Positions 49,467 to 57,876 are shown, counted from the stretch's first letter. The stretch is DNA of 64,000 bases from Elusimicrobiota bacterium (GCA_026388095.1 JAPLKL010000008.1:1-64000); one strand, 5' to 3'. Notes: generated from the letters alone by a model not told the origin. Numbers and translations are program-made.

Positions 49467-51074
49467 TCAGAGCTTCGGCCCGGCCGCCCGGACCTCGGCC
49501 GGGCAGCCCGACTCGAACTTCTTGAAATTCTCGACGAAACGGGCCGCCAGCTCCCGGTACTTCTGCGCGTAGCGGGCCTGGTCGGGCCAGGAGTCCGAGG
49601 GGTTGAGCACCCCGGCCGGAATGCCCTCGCAGGCCTTGGGCACGCCGAAGCCGAACACCGGGTCCGCGGCGAACTGCGCGTCCCGGAGCCGGCCGCTGAG
49701 CACCGCGTCGAGCAGGCCGCGCGTGTGGCGGATGCTGATGCGCTGGCCCACGCCGTAGGGGCCGCCGACCCAGCCCGTGTTGACCAGCCAGCAGGTGGCG
49801 CCGTGATCGAGGACCTTGCGCTTGAGCAGGTCCGCGTAGACCGCCGGGTGCTGGACCATGAAAGGAGCGCCGAAGCAGGTGCTGAAGGTCGGCTGCGGCT
49901 CCTTGCCCAGCCCGGCCTCGGTCCCCGCCACCTTCGAGGTGTACCCGGAGATGAACTGGTAGAGCGCCTGGTCCGGCGTGAGCTTGGCGATGGGCGGCAG
50001 GACGCCGAAGGCGTCGCAGGTCAGGAAGATGATGTTGCGGGGATGCCCGCCGGTCTTCTCCGGCACGGCGTTGGCGATGAAGTCCAGGGGATAGGAGGCC
50101 CGGGTGTTCTCGGTGCGGGACTCGTCGTCAAGGTCGATGAGCCTGGTCACCGGGTCGAAGGGCACGTTCTCCAGGATGGCTCCGAAGCGCCGGATGGCCG
50201 AAGTGATCTGCGGCTCGGCCTTGGGCGAGAGGCGGATGACCTTGGCGTAGCAGCCGTCCTCGAAGTTGAAGACGCCCGCGTCACTCCAGCCGTGCTCGTC
50301 GTCGCCGATGAGCCGGCGCTGGGGGTCCGCGGAAAGGGTGGTCTTGCCCGTGCCCGAGAGTCCGAAGAAGAGCGCCGCGTCGTCGTCCGGGCCGATGTTG
50401 GCGGAGCAGTGCATGGGGAGCACGCCTTTCAGCGGCAGCAGGTAGTTCAGGATGGAGAAGACGGACTTCTTGATCTCGCCGCCGTAGCCCGTGCCGCCGA
50501 TGAGGCAAAGGCGCTGGGAGAAGTCGACCAGGATGAAAGTGCCTGACCTGGTCCCGTCCACCTTGGGATCGGCCTGGAACGACGGGACAGCCACGACCGT
50601 GAACTCCGGCACGAAGCGCCGGTATTCCTCGCTGCTGGCCGGCTTGATGAGCATGTTGCGCGCGAAAAGGCTGTGCCAGGCGCGCTCCGTGACGATCCGC
50701 GCCGGGAGCCGGTAGTCGGGATCAGCCCCGCCGTAACAGTCCTGCACGAAGAGGTCGCGGCCCTGCAGATAGCCTTGTAGCCGCTTGTAGAGACCGTTGA
50801 ACTTGTCCTGGTCGAAAGGCCGGTTGTATTCCCCCCACCAGACCTTGCCCGCGGTGGTCGGCTCCTTGACGATGAACTTGTCGTTGGCGGAGCGCCCGGT
50901 GTGCCTGCCGGTGTCTACCAGCAGGGCGCCCATGTGCGACAGGCGGCCCTCCTTACGGGAGATGGCCTCTTCGTAGAGCGCCGAGGGGGACAGGTTCCAA
51001 TAGACATTCCGGAGGCCCTGGAACCCTTGCTTTTCCAGTCCATGCTCGCTCTTGACGTCCAGGATGTCTTTCAT
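49467..51074 (-). CDS. pckA: ATP-dependent phosphoenolpyruvate carboxykinase
   Basis: A 535-residue PckA. The kinase-1a P-loop is FFGLSGTGKTTLSADP, the metal and substrate site includes HCSANIG and LIGDDEHGW, and the C-terminal TGWVGGPYGVGQRISI and IRHTR are typical of the ATP family. It converts oxaloacetate and ATP to phosphoenolpyruvate and CO2, or the reverse in fermenting cells. I start at ATG 51074, which overlaps the stop of the upstream aminotransferase (CTATGA), so the two are coupled. The aminotransferase would supply oxaloacetate from aspartate. Confidence 0.97.
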   Translation of the reverse strand: MKDILDVKSEHGLEKQGFQGLRNVYWNLSPSALYEEAISRKEGRLSHMGALLVDTGRHTGRSANDKFIVKEPTTAGKVWWGEYNRPFDQDKFNGLYKRLQGYLQGRDLFVQDCYGGADPDYRLPARIVTERAWHSLFARNMLIKPASSEEYRRFVPEFTVVAVPSFQADPKVDGTRSGTFILVDFSQRLCLIGGTGYGGEIKKSVFSILNYLLPLKGVLPMHCSANIGPDDDAALFFGLSGTGKTTLSADPQRRLIGDDEHGWSDAGVFNFEDGCYAKVIRLSPKAEPQITSAIRRFGAILENVPFDPVTRLIDLDDESRTENTRASYPLDFIANAVPEKTGGHPRNIIFLTCDAFGVLPPIAKLTPDQALYQFISGYTSKVAGTEAGLGKEPQPTFSTCFGAPFMVQHPAVYADLLKRKVLDHGATCWLVNTGWVGGPYGVGQRISIRHTRGLLDAVLSGRLRDAQFAADPVFGFGVPKACEGIPAGVLNPSDSWPDQARYAQKYRELAARFVENFKKFESGCPAEVRAAGPKL

Positions 51075-52288
51075 AGCCAGTCCCTCACGACCGTCTTGGT
51101 CCCGATGCGGATCTCCTTGGGGGCCTTGGGATCTAGCGCCCATCTGATGCGGGCGACGCCCTCGGTGATGTCCTGGGCCGTGGTGCAGTAGCTCAGGCGC
51201 AGATGCCCCTCCATGCCGAACTCATTGCCCGGGACCGTGACCACCAGAGCCTTCTCCAGCAGCAGGCGCGCCAGGGCCGCCGAATCCTCGGAATAGGCCC
51301 GGAAGTCGGGCAGGCAGTAGAAGGTCCCGGCCGGCCGGGAGACCTTGAGCCCCGGGATTGAGGCCAGCTCCCGTAGCATGACGTCCCGGTTGCCCTGCAA
51401 GGCGGCGCGCAGGGCCTCCAGGTCGGTCGCCGGGCCGTTCAAAGCGCCAACGGCTGCGGCCTGCAGCAGGCCCGAGGTGCAGGAGACCGTCTGCGCCTGG
51501 ATGTTGGCCAGGACCTTCACCACGGCTTGGGGGGCCACGGCCCAGCCGATGCGGAAGCCCGTCATGCCGTAGAGCTTGGAGATGCCGTTGATGGAGATGA
51601 TCTTGGTGGACTCCGGGTCCCGGTCCGTGGACTTGTAGGGCGATGCCGGCACCGTGCCGTCGAAGACCAGCTTGTGGTAGATGTCGTCCGAGATGTAGGC
51701 GAGGCCGCGCTCCTCGCAGAGGCGCACCAGGCCCGCGATGAGCGCCTCGGGGTAGACGGCCCCGGAGGGGTTGTTGGGGGAATTGACGATGACGGCCTTG
51801 GTCTTCGGGCTAACCGCGGCCGCGATGTCCTGGAGCCTCGGGATGAAGCCGCCCTCCGGCGGCCGTACGATGACGGGCACGCCGCGCACCATCTTGATCA
51901 TCTCCGGATAGCTCACCCAGTAGGGCGCCAGGACCACGACCTCGTCGCCGGGGTCGAGCAAAGCGAAGAGCACGTTGAAGAGCGCGCCCTTGGCCCCGTC
52001 GCAGACGATGACATTGCCCGGCCCCACGGTCCAGCCGTAGTTCTCCGCCGTGTAGCGGACGATGGCCTGCTTGAGCGCGGGCACGCCCGAGGTGGGCGTG
52101 TACTTGACGTCGCCGCTCTCCAGCTTGGCGGCGCAGGCCTGCGCCGCGCTGCGGGGCGCCTTGTTCTTGGGCTCGCCGCCGCCCAGGTGGATGACGGCCT
52201 CGCCCTTCTCCCGGAGGGCCCGGGCGGTCTCGTTGAGGCTCAAGGTGGGCGATTCGGCGATGGCTCTGGCGAGTGCGCTGAGGCTCAT
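51071..52288 (-). CDS. Class I/II aspartate-type aminotransferase
   Basis: A 405-residue fold-type I aminotransferase. It has HLGGGEPKNKAP, KYTPTSGVPALKQAI, NSPNNPSGAVY, the PLP lysine in SINGISKLYGMTGFRIGW and the C-terminal Arg in LRLSYC. These match the aspartate aminotransferase Ib group; aromatic or alanine substrates cannot be excluded. The start at ATG 52288 (MSLSALARAI) is chosen over the 12-residue longer frame. It is the first gene of an operon with pckA, so aspartate to oxaloacetate to phosphoenolpyruvate is the likely route. It is divergent from lysR with a shared dyad in the gap. Confidence 0.92.
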   Translation of the reverse strand: MSLSALARAIAESPTLSLNETARALREKGEAVIHLGGGEPKNKAPRSAAQACAAKLESGDVKYTPTSGVPALKQAIVRYTAENYGWTVGPGNVIVCDGAKGALFNVLFALLDPGDEVVVLAPYWVSYPEMIKMVRGVPVIVRPPEGGFIPRLQDIAAAVSPKTKAVIVNSPNNPSGAVYPEALIAGLVRLCEERGLAYISDDIYHKLVFDGTVPASPYKSTDRDPESTKIISINGISKLYGMTGFRIGWAVAPQAVVKVLANIQAQTVSCTSGLLQAAAVGALNGPATDLEALRAALQGNRDVMLRELASIPGLKVSRPAGTFYCLPDFRAYSEDSAALARLLLEKALVVTVPGNEFGMEGHLRLSYCTTAQDITEGVARIRWALDPKAPKEIRIGTKTVVRDWL

Positions 52289-52368
52289 GGGGCGGGGTCC
52301 TCCGTGATGGTCTGGCCCCATCATAACATGGACTGGCCCGCCCTGGGAATCGAATCCTACTTATGCCC

Positions 52369-52387
52369 CTATTAGACGCTCTAATAG
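52369..52387. promoter_or_regulatory. LysR-type dyad between aminotransferase and lysR
   Basis: CTATTAGACGCTCTAATAG has perfect 8-base arms (CTATTAGA / TCTAATAG) around CGC and holds the T-N11-A core. It lies 18 bases before the lysR start and 81 bases before the aminotransferase start, the usual site for an autoregulated LysR protein that also controls the divergent operon. Confidence 0.75.
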
Positions 52388-52405
52388 TTTGATAGAATCG
52401 GACTC

Positions 52406-53293
52406 ATGCATCTAGAATCTCTGCGCATCTTCCGGGACCTCATCGAGACCGGGAGCTTCTCCAAGGCGGCCGAGCTCAACTACCTCACCCAGTCGGCGGT
52501 GAGCCAGCAGCTCAAACACCTGGAAAAATCCGTGGGCCGCCCCCTGTTGGACCGCGGCAGCCGCCAGCTCAAGCTGACCCCCGCGGGACGGATCTTCTAC
52601 CGCACGGCCAAACGCATCGTGGCGGCCTACGAGGACATCACGGCGCGCATCCATTCCGCCGCGCCGGAATCCGACCAGCGGCTGCGCATCGCGGCCATCT
52701 ACAGCGTGGGCACCTACGTGCTCCAGCGCTATCTGAAGGATTTCCTGCGGCGTCATCCCGAGGTCAAGGTGGAGGTGGACTACCAGAAAGCCAGCCGCAT
52801 CTGCGACGACATCCTGCGCGGCCGGGCGGACCTGAGCATCATGGCCTATCCGGTCAAGCGCCGGGACCTGCAGACCATCCCCCTCTCCGAGGAGGAGCTG
52901 GTCCTGGCCCTGCCCAAGCTCCATCCCCTGGCCCGGCAGGAGACGGTCAGCCTGGGCGACCTGGCGGGGCAGGATTTCGTCGCCTTCGACCGGGGCACCC
53001 CCACGCGCAAGGCCCTGGACAAGGTCCTGCGCGCGGCCAAGGTGCGGCCGAAGGTGCGCATGGAGTTCGACAACATCGAGACCATCAAGAGCGCGGTGTC
53101 CAGCGGCATGGGAGTCGCCATCGTGCCGGAGGCGACGGTGGCGGCCGAAGCCAAGGCGGGCAGCCTCTGCGTGCGCCGGTTCACGAATCACAAGCTCACC
53201 AGGCCCCTGGGGGTCCTGGTGCGCAAGACGCGGCGCGAGAACCGGGCCGTGCGGACCTTCCTCAAGCACCTCAGCGGCGTCCACGCCCGCTAA
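52406..53293 (+). CDS. LysR-family transcriptional regulator
   Basis: A 295-residue LysR protein. The N-terminal winged HTH is LESLRIFRDLIETGSFSKAA and YLTQSAVSQQLKHLEKSVGR; the effector-binding domain (about 90-290) contains LRIAAIYSVGTYVLQRYLKDF and SGMGVAIVPEATV. In style it resembles the CbbR/CysB-like group that senses small metabolites. It is divergent from the aminotransferase-pckA operon, with a dyad between them, and the same dyad lies before the hydrogenase operon. So it probably links carbon flow at the phosphoenolpyruvate node to hydrogen metabolism. The effector is unknown. It ends with a hairpin terminator. Confidence 0.93.
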   Translation: MHLESLRIFRDLIETGSFSKAAELNYLTQSAVSQQLKHLEKSVGRPLLDRGSRQLKLTPAGRIFYRTAKRIVAAYEDITARIHSAAPESDQRLRIAAIYSVGTYVLQRYLKDFLRRHPEVKVEVDYQKASRICDDILRGRADLSIMAYPVKRRDLQTIPLSEEELVLALPKLHPLARQETVSLGDLAGQDFVAFDRGTPTRKALDKVLRAAKVRPKVRMEFDNIETIKSAVSSGMGVAIVPEATVAAEAKAGSLCVRRFTNHKLTRPLGVLVRKTRRENRAVRTFLKHLSGVHAR

Positions 53294-53305
53294 GGACGCA
53301 GAGCG

Positions 53306-53324
53306 GGCGAGCCTTCGGCTCGCC
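53306..53324. terminator. Terminator between lysR and the convergent gene
   Basis: GGCGAGCC and GGCTCGCC pair perfectly around TTC, 12 bases after the lysR stop and 15 before the end of the convergent gene. Confidence 0.65.
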
Positions 53325-53338
53325 AGTTCGGGGAGGGG

Positions 53339-53944
53339 CTAGACCTCGATGGTCCGGCCCATGGTGAGGAGCTCGGCGCTGATGTTTTTCCAGCGCTTCT
53401 GGACTTGGGGGTCGGCGGGCGGTAGGCTTTCCTGGTGCACGCTCTTATCATCCACCACCGCGAGGCCCTGGGGCGTGATGGCCAGGATCTTCGCCGTGAC
53501 CCGCTTGACGGACTGCAGCTTCCCGTCCAGAGAGACGATATAGGTGTAGCGTTCCAGCGCCCCGGTGCCGTCCGCCTGCGGCCGGACCGACTCCTCCACT
53601 CCCTCGAGGTGGCTGAAATAGCGCCGGTAGACGAGGTCCCGCATCATTCCTTCTTCCTGCGGCGGGCCCGCCACCTCAACCAAGGTCACCTGCAAAGTCC
53701 TCGCGCCTCCGTCCGGCGTCTCCTGGGAACGAACATAGGCCGGCCCGTCCTTGGCCAGGCGGTCGAAAAGCTTCTGCACCGGGGCCTTGTCCACCGGCGC
53801 CGGAGCCTTCTGGTCCTTGAATTTGGAGACCGAATCCTTGACGTCCTGGAGCCCGGCGGTGTCGAGGCTGAATTCGGCGGCGGAGAGAGGGGAGACGGCG
53901 ATCGCGGCGAGCGCGGCGGCTGCGGCCAGGAGGATCTTGTTCAT
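53339..53944 (-). CDS. Secreted protein, unknown
   Basis: A 201-residue protein with a signal peptide (ILLAAAAALAAIAVSPLSA). The mature part begins with a short helical region (LQDVKDSVSKFKDQ), a Pro/Ala linker, and then a domain with beta-strand character (ARTLQVTLVEVAG, RYTYIVSLDGKLQSVKRVTAKI) ending in KRWKNISAELL. No family is recognised. It converges with lysR and is separated from the second MITE copy by about 75 bases. It is probably another periplasmic protein of the lineage-specific set. Confidence 0.7.
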   Translation of the reverse strand: MNKILLAAAAALAAIAVSPLSAAEFSLDTAGLQDVKDSVSKFKDQKAPAPVDKAPVQKLFDRLAKDGPAYVRSQETPDGGARTLQVTLVEVAGPPQEEGMMRDLVYRRYFSHLEGVEESVRPQADGTGALERYTYIVSLDGKLQSVKRVTAKILAITPQGLAVVDDKSVHQESLPPADPQVQKRWKNISAELLTMGRTIEV

Positions 53945-54020
53945 GCTCCTAGTTTAGCCGTGCCGGAGCCGGGAGGACAGTGCCTTCAGGCCCAACGCCT
54001 CGGGCCGGAGGGCCTAGGCC

Positions 54021-54404
54021 CAATGCCGGTCACTTAAGGTCCGCTTCCGTCGGCCGCTGCCGTTAAGACCCTCGGAACCCCGTAGGGGTTCCGAGGCCGG
54101 CGCGACGATATTCCTCTGTCGCGCCGACCCTATGAGGATTCTGAGTGCTGGGTCACTTCGCGCGCGGCTCGTGGCGCCATGCGCCGCGAGAGCAGGAAGA
54201 GAGAGTATTGGGCCGAAGTCTCGGTGATCTGGATGGCGACCTGAAATACTGATTATATTTATGGAATAACGATAAATTTAGCAATACCTCCAGCGCTGGA
54301 GGTGGAGGGGCTAGAAGTGATGGGAAAATATGAAAAATTGGCACATCAAGTCGCCGTCTTTCGTCATAGCACAAAAACTGCGTGCCGCTAAGTGACCGGC
54401 ATTG
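54021..54404. mobile_element. MITE-like element, copy 2 (384 bp)
   Basis: The same 16-bp ends as copy 1 (CAATGCCGGTCACTTA at 54021-54036; complement at 54389-54404) are flanked by the palindromic duplication GGCCTAGGCC (54011-54020, 54405-54414). It matches copy 1 in the same orientation with scattered substitutions and lacks about 47 bases after the left third. The right duplication contains the TAG stop of the following pseudouridine synthase gene. A 73-codon frame on the minus strand is not kept open in copy 1, so the element is treated as non-coding. Confidence 0.85.
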
Positions 54405-54407
54405 GGC

Positions 54408-55346
54408 CTAGGCCTTCCGGCAGGCGGCCCAGAACCGCCGCATGTCCTCGGGGACCCGGGCCAGGAACCGGACCGGCCGGGCCGTGGCGGGATGCGCGAA
54501 TTCGATCTTGTAGGCGTGCAGCATGAGCCGCGGCGGCACGGGCTCTCCCGACCGCGGCCTGTCGAACTCCTGGTCTCCCATCACCGGATGGCCCAGGAGG
54601 TCAAGATGCACCCGGATCTGATGAGTCCGGCCGGTCAAAGGCAGGGCCTCCACCCAGGCCCCGGCCGCGCACGACTCCAGGACGGAAAAACCGGTCGACG
54701 CCTCCTTGCCGAAAGGCGTGGCGATGATCCGCCGATGCCCCGGCTTGCGGCCCACCGGCGCCTCCACGCTGGCCCGCTTCTCCAACCACTGGCCCCGCAC
54801 CACCGCGCGGTAGGTCTTGGAGACCTCCCGGTCCTTGAACTCGCCGATCAAGGCCTCCGAGGCGGCCGGAGTCTTGGCCACGAGCAGGACCCCGCTCGTG
54901 CACCGGTCGAGGCGATGCACGATGCCGCAGCGGGGCGTGCCGGCCGCGCTGATGCCCGGGCGCTGCCGCAGCAGGATGCCGGCGAGATTGGGCTCCGTCT
55001 CGCAGAGCGCCGCCTCGGGCGCCGCGAGCCAGCTGGCGCCCAACGGGTGCATGAGCAGGCCCGCCGGCTTGTTGAGGACCAGCAGCGCGCGGTCCTCATG
55101 GAGCACCCAGTCCGAGAACCTCCCGTAGGGTTCGGCCCACTCCGGGGCCGGGAACTCGACGGCCACGGCCTCCCCGACGTGCAGGCGCCGGTCGGCGTCG
55201 GCGAGCTCGCCGCCCACCCGCACCGCGCCCAGCGCGATCAGCCTCTTGAGATGGCTGCGGCTCAGATGAGGGAAATGCCCGGCCAGGAACAGATCCAGCC
55301 GCTGGCGCGGGGTTTCCGCGACGAAGGACTCCGGGACTTGTCTCAT
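54408..55346 (-). CDS. rluD: RluD-type pseudouridine synthase with S4 domain
   Basis: A 312-residue enzyme. The N-terminal S4 RNA-binding domain is RLDLFLAGHFPHLSRSHLKRLI with GAVRVGGELAD. The catalytic block is GIVHRLDRCTSGVLLVAKT, with the catalytic Asp, and the second conserved block is GRTHQIRVHLDLLGHPVMGD. By family it modifies uridines in helix 69 of 23S rRNA or similar sites; RluC-type specificity cannot be excluded. It follows lgt 1 by overlap (ATGA). Its TAG stop sits in the CTAG centre of the MITE target duplication. Confidence 0.92.
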   Translation of the reverse strand: MRQVPESFVAETPRQRLDLFLAGHFPHLSRSHLKRLIALGAVRVGGELADADRRLHVGEAVAVEFPAPEWAEPYGRFSDWVLHEDRALLVLNKPAGLLMHPLGASWLAAPEAALCETEPNLAGILLRQRPGISAAGTPRCGIVHRLDRCTSGVLLVAKTPAASEALIGEFKDREVSKTYRAVVRGQWLEKRASVEAPVGRKPGHRRIIATPFGKEASTGFSVLESCAAGAWVEALPLTGRTHQIRVHLDLLGHPVMGDQEFDRPRSGEPVPPRLMLHAYKIEFAHPATARPVRFLARVPEDMRRFWAACRKA

Positions 55347-56128
55347 ATCGGCTTTACCCCCCTCCGGGTCATGATCACGACGGCGACCGCGATCCCCGCC
55401 AGGGCCAGCCACTGAGAGATGGAGAAAGGCGGCCACGAGGCGCCCCGGTCGTCGAAGCGATAGAACTCGATGACGAAGCGCGCCGCGCTGTAGAGACCGA
55501 CGTAGGCGAGGAACACGGTGCCCGGCACCAGCTCCCGGCGCTCGACGCGCGGCAGCAGGGCCTTGAGCAGGAAGACGGCGATGGCGGCGTCGGCCGCGGA
55601 CTCGTAGAGCTGGGTCGGATGCAGGGGGACGCCCCACAGCTCGCGCGGCGTCACGCTGCCCGGGTCTCCTCCCAGAACGATGCCCCAGGGCATGGACGTG
55701 GGCCGGCCGTAGCAGCAGCCCGCGGCTAGGCAGCCCAGCCGTCCCAAGGCTTGGCCGAAAGGCAGGGCCACCCCCGCGTAGTCGGCCGTGGCGAAGTAAT
55801 CCAGCCCCACCCAGAGCTTCGCCGCGTAGCCCATGGCCAAAGCGCCCAGCAGGCCGCCGAAGAAGACGAACCCGAAGCGGAAGTCTCCGACCAGGCTCAG
55901 CCGGCCGTCGAGCAGCTCCCGGTAGGACACGGCCCAGTAGAGCAGCTTGCCTCCGAAGAGCGCCCCGAAGAACAGGCAGTAGATGAGGCGCCAGAACCCC
56001 TTCTCGTCGAGCTTCAGCCGCTCCATCCGGGATTTGAGGAACAGGATGGCCGCCAGGTAGCCGGCCGCGACGGCGGCGCCGTAGGTGGAGAGGTGGAAAG
56101 GCCCCAGCGAGATCAGGATGGGGTGCAT
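55343..56128 (-). CDS. lgt: Prolipoprotein diacylglyceryl transferase-like protein, paralogue 1
   Basis: A 261-residue membrane protein of about seven helices. MHPILISLGPFHLSTYGAAV at the start and the signature GRLGCLAAGCCYGRPTSMPW, followed by HPTQLYES, mark it as Lgt family. Lgt moves diacylglycerol from phosphatidylglycerol to the lipobox Cys of prolipoproteins. In canonical Lgt the signature reads GRIxNFxNxEL; here two Cys replace that part, a variant I know from other phyla. The start at ATG 56128 overlaps the second lgt-like gene by 16 bases. The window contains lipoproteins that would need it. Confidence 0.88.
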   Translation of the reverse strand: MHPILISLGPFHLSTYGAAVAAGYLAAILFLKSRMERLKLDEKGFWRLIYCLFFGALFGGKLLYWAVSYRELLDGRLSLVGDFRFGFVFFGGLLGALAMGYAAKLWVGLDYFATADYAGVALPFGQALGRLGCLAAGCCYGRPTSMPWGIVLGGDPGSVTPRELWGVPLHPTQLYESAADAAIAVFLLKALLPRVERRELVPGTVFLAYVGLYSAARFVIEFYRFDDRGASWPPFSISQWLALAGIAVAVVIMTRRGVKPI

Positions 56129-56904
56129 GGTCTCCTGTTGGCCCAGGCGGCCAGGCCCAGGCCCGCGCCGAGCAGGCCCAGGCTGAGGAGCTGCCCACCG
56201 GTCAGTCCGAGGATCCCGGGGACCGTGTCGCCCCGGAAGAACTCCACGCCGAAGCGCAGCAGGCCGTAGGCCGCGAAGTAGAGGCCGCTGAGGGTCCCGA
56301 AGCCCAGCCGGCCGGTCTCGAGGCGGGGAACCACGTAAGACCAGAGGGCCAGGAAGATGCCGGCGTCGCCGAAAGCCTCGTAGAGCTGGGTGGGATGGAG
56401 CGGCGCGCCGAGCAGGGCCCTGTCGACCAGACAGACGGGGTCCGTGAAGCGCACCGCCCAGGGCAGTTGCGTGGGCCGGCCGTGGCAGCAGCCGGCCGCG
56501 AAGCACCCCAGCCGGCCGAAGACGTGCCAGAAGGGGGCGACCAGGCTCACGTAGTCGAGCAGCCTCAAGAACGGGATGCCGCGCCTGCGCGCCAGCAGCC
56601 AGACACCCCCTATGACGCCGGCGAAAGCGCCCAGCACCGAGAAACCCCGGCTCAACGAGAGGACCGCCGACCACAGCTCCGGGCCGCGGAAAGGGACGTA
56701 CTCGATGATGTAGAGGCCGCGGCCGCCCAGGAAGCCCCCGAAGAGGACGACGTTGACCAGGAGCCAGAAATCGTCCTCGCTGCGCAGCCCCATCCGCCCG
56801 CGCTTGGCCCACCAGATGAGGCAGGAGAGCGCGCCGCCGAGGGCGATGAGGACCCCGTAGCTGAACACGCGCAAGGTGCCCACGGTCAGGAGGACCGGAT
56901 GCAT
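56113..56904 (-). CDS. Prolipoprotein diacylglyceryl transferase-like protein, paralogue 2
   Basis: A 263-residue Lgt-family paralogue directly upstream of the first. It shares the opening MHPVLLTVGTLRVFSYGVLI, the Cys-rich signature GRLGCFAAGCCHGRPTQLPW and HPTQLYEA, but the remaining helices differ widely. So two related but old paralogues stand in tandem, overlapping by 16 bases. One may be the true Lgt and the other may have a different lipid or protein substrate. It is preceded by the metallo-beta-lactamase-fold gene with a 3-base gap. Confidence 0.87.
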   Translation of the reverse strand: MHPVLLTVGTLRVFSYGVLIALGGALSCLIWWAKRGRMGLRSEDDFWLLVNVVLFGGFLGGRGLYIIEYVPFRGPELWSAVLSLSRGFSVLGAFAGVIGGVWLLARRRGIPFLRLLDYVSLVAPFWHVFGRLGCFAAGCCHGRPTQLPWAVRFTDPVCLVDRALLGAPLHPTQLYEAFGDAGIFLALWSYVVPRLETGRLGFGTLSGLYFAAYGLLRFGVEFFRGDTVPGILGLTGGQLLSLGLLGAGLGLAAWANRRPCTPS

Positions 56905-56907
56905 GCG

Positions 56908-57543
56908 CTAGGCCCCCAGCCGGAGGAAGTCCTGCAAAGTCTCGGCCGCGAGATAGGGGTTCATCCCGAGTACCGCGCTCAGCGGCGCGCTCGGACAAGG
57001 GCCGTAATCGTGGCCGGGCCAGACCACGGTCGCCGCGGGCAGGACGGCCAGGCGCCGCAGGCTCCGGTGCATGGCCTCCGGGTCCGAGCCGGGCAGGTCG
57101 GTGCGGCCGCAGCAGTCGATGAAGAGGGTGTCGCCGGTGAAGAGCTGGCCCGCCGCCAGCAGGCACTGGGAGCCGGGGGTGTGGCCGGGGGTGTGCAGGC
57201 AGCGCAACTCCAGGCCGCCCGCGTCGACCGTGTCGCCGTCCTCCAGGGCGCGCAGGCCCGGGAAGGCCGCGCGCAGCGCCGCGGCGTCGCCTTGGTGCGC
57301 GAAGACCGGGACCGGCGCCTGCTCCAGCAGGTCCTTGACCCCACCGGCGTGGTCGAAATGGCCGTGGGTGAGCACCACGGCTCGGATGGCGCGGCCGTCT
57401 TGGCGGGCGGCCTCCAGGAGAGACCGGGCGTCCCAGCCCGGGTCGATGACCGCGCAGTCCGGGCCGGCGCCCCCGCCCGCCAGATACGCGAAGTTCTGCA
57501 TGGGCCCGACCGGCACCTGCCTGACGTAGGCCGAGGTCCTCAT
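56908..57543 (-). CDS. Metallo-beta-lactamase-fold hydrolase (glyoxalase II-like)
   Basis: A 211-residue hydrolase. The zinc motif THGHFDHAGG (H-x-H-x-D-H), then HTPGHTPGS, the bridging Asp in FTGDTLFID and the last His in VVWPGHDYG complete the binuclear site. FIDCCGRTDLPGSDPEAM is the pattern of the glyoxalase II/YcbL and persulfide-dioxygenase-like group. It probably hydrolyses a thioester such as S-lactoylglutathione or an equivalent thiol adduct in the cytoplasm. It overlaps the FtsB-like gene by four bases and lies in a run with the lgt genes and rluD. Confidence 0.9.
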   Translation of the reverse strand: MRTSAYVRQVPVGPMQNFAYLAGGGAGPDCAVIDPGWDARSLLEAARQDGRAIRAVVLTHGHFDHAGGVKDLLEQAPVPVFAHQGDAAALRAAFPGLRALEDGDTVDAGGLELRCLHTPGHTPGSQCLLAAGQLFTGDTLFIDCCGRTDLPGSDPEAMHRSLRRLAVLPAATVVWPGHDYGPCPSAPLSAVLGMNPYLAAETLQDFLRLGA

Positions 57544-57851
57544 TTCTTCGGCGGCTCGAAGCGGTATTCGATCTCGCCGGCCTTGGTGAACCCGACCTTG
57601 CGCGCCTCGCGCTCCAGCGCGGAAGGGTTCTCGCGCAGCTCCTTGAGCCGCAGGGCGGTGCGCGTGTTCTCACCTTCCAGGCTCGCGATCTCGCGGGACA
57701 GGCTGCGCAGCTCCAGCCAATTGCGCACCAGGCTCCGGAAGCCCTGGTTGCCGAAGAAGACGGCGAGCAGTCCGACCGTGCCTAGGACCTTCACCCAGTG
57801 CTCGCGCAGCCAGACGGAGGGGTCAGGTCTTGACATTTGACATTCGCTCAC
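57540..57851 (-). CDS. FtsB/DivIC-like septum formation initiator protein
   Basis: A 103-residue single-pass membrane protein: a short cytoplasmic N-terminus, one transmembrane helix (VLGTVGLLAVFFGNQGF) and a coiled coil (LRSLSREIASLEGENTRTALRL with heptads), ending with LEREARKVGFTKAGEIEYRF. This is the layout of the FtsB/DivIC family, which bridges FtsL and FtsQ in the divisome. The position directly downstream of enolase is the same as that of ftsB in many proteobacteria. GTG 57851 or ATG 57836 may be the start; neither has a good RBS. Confidence 0.85.
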   Translation of the reverse strand: MSECQMSRPDPSVWLREHWVKVLGTVGLLAVFFGNQGFRSLVRNWLELRSLSREIASLEGENTRTALRLKELRENPSALEREARKVGFTKAGEIEYRFEPPKK

Positions 57852-57876
57852 GACGGCACGGCCACCCTGACGGAAC

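Noticed and set aside
54153-54374. 73-codon ORF inside MITE copy 2
   Set aside because: It is not kept open in copy 1 and lacks an RBS, so a protein is unlikely.
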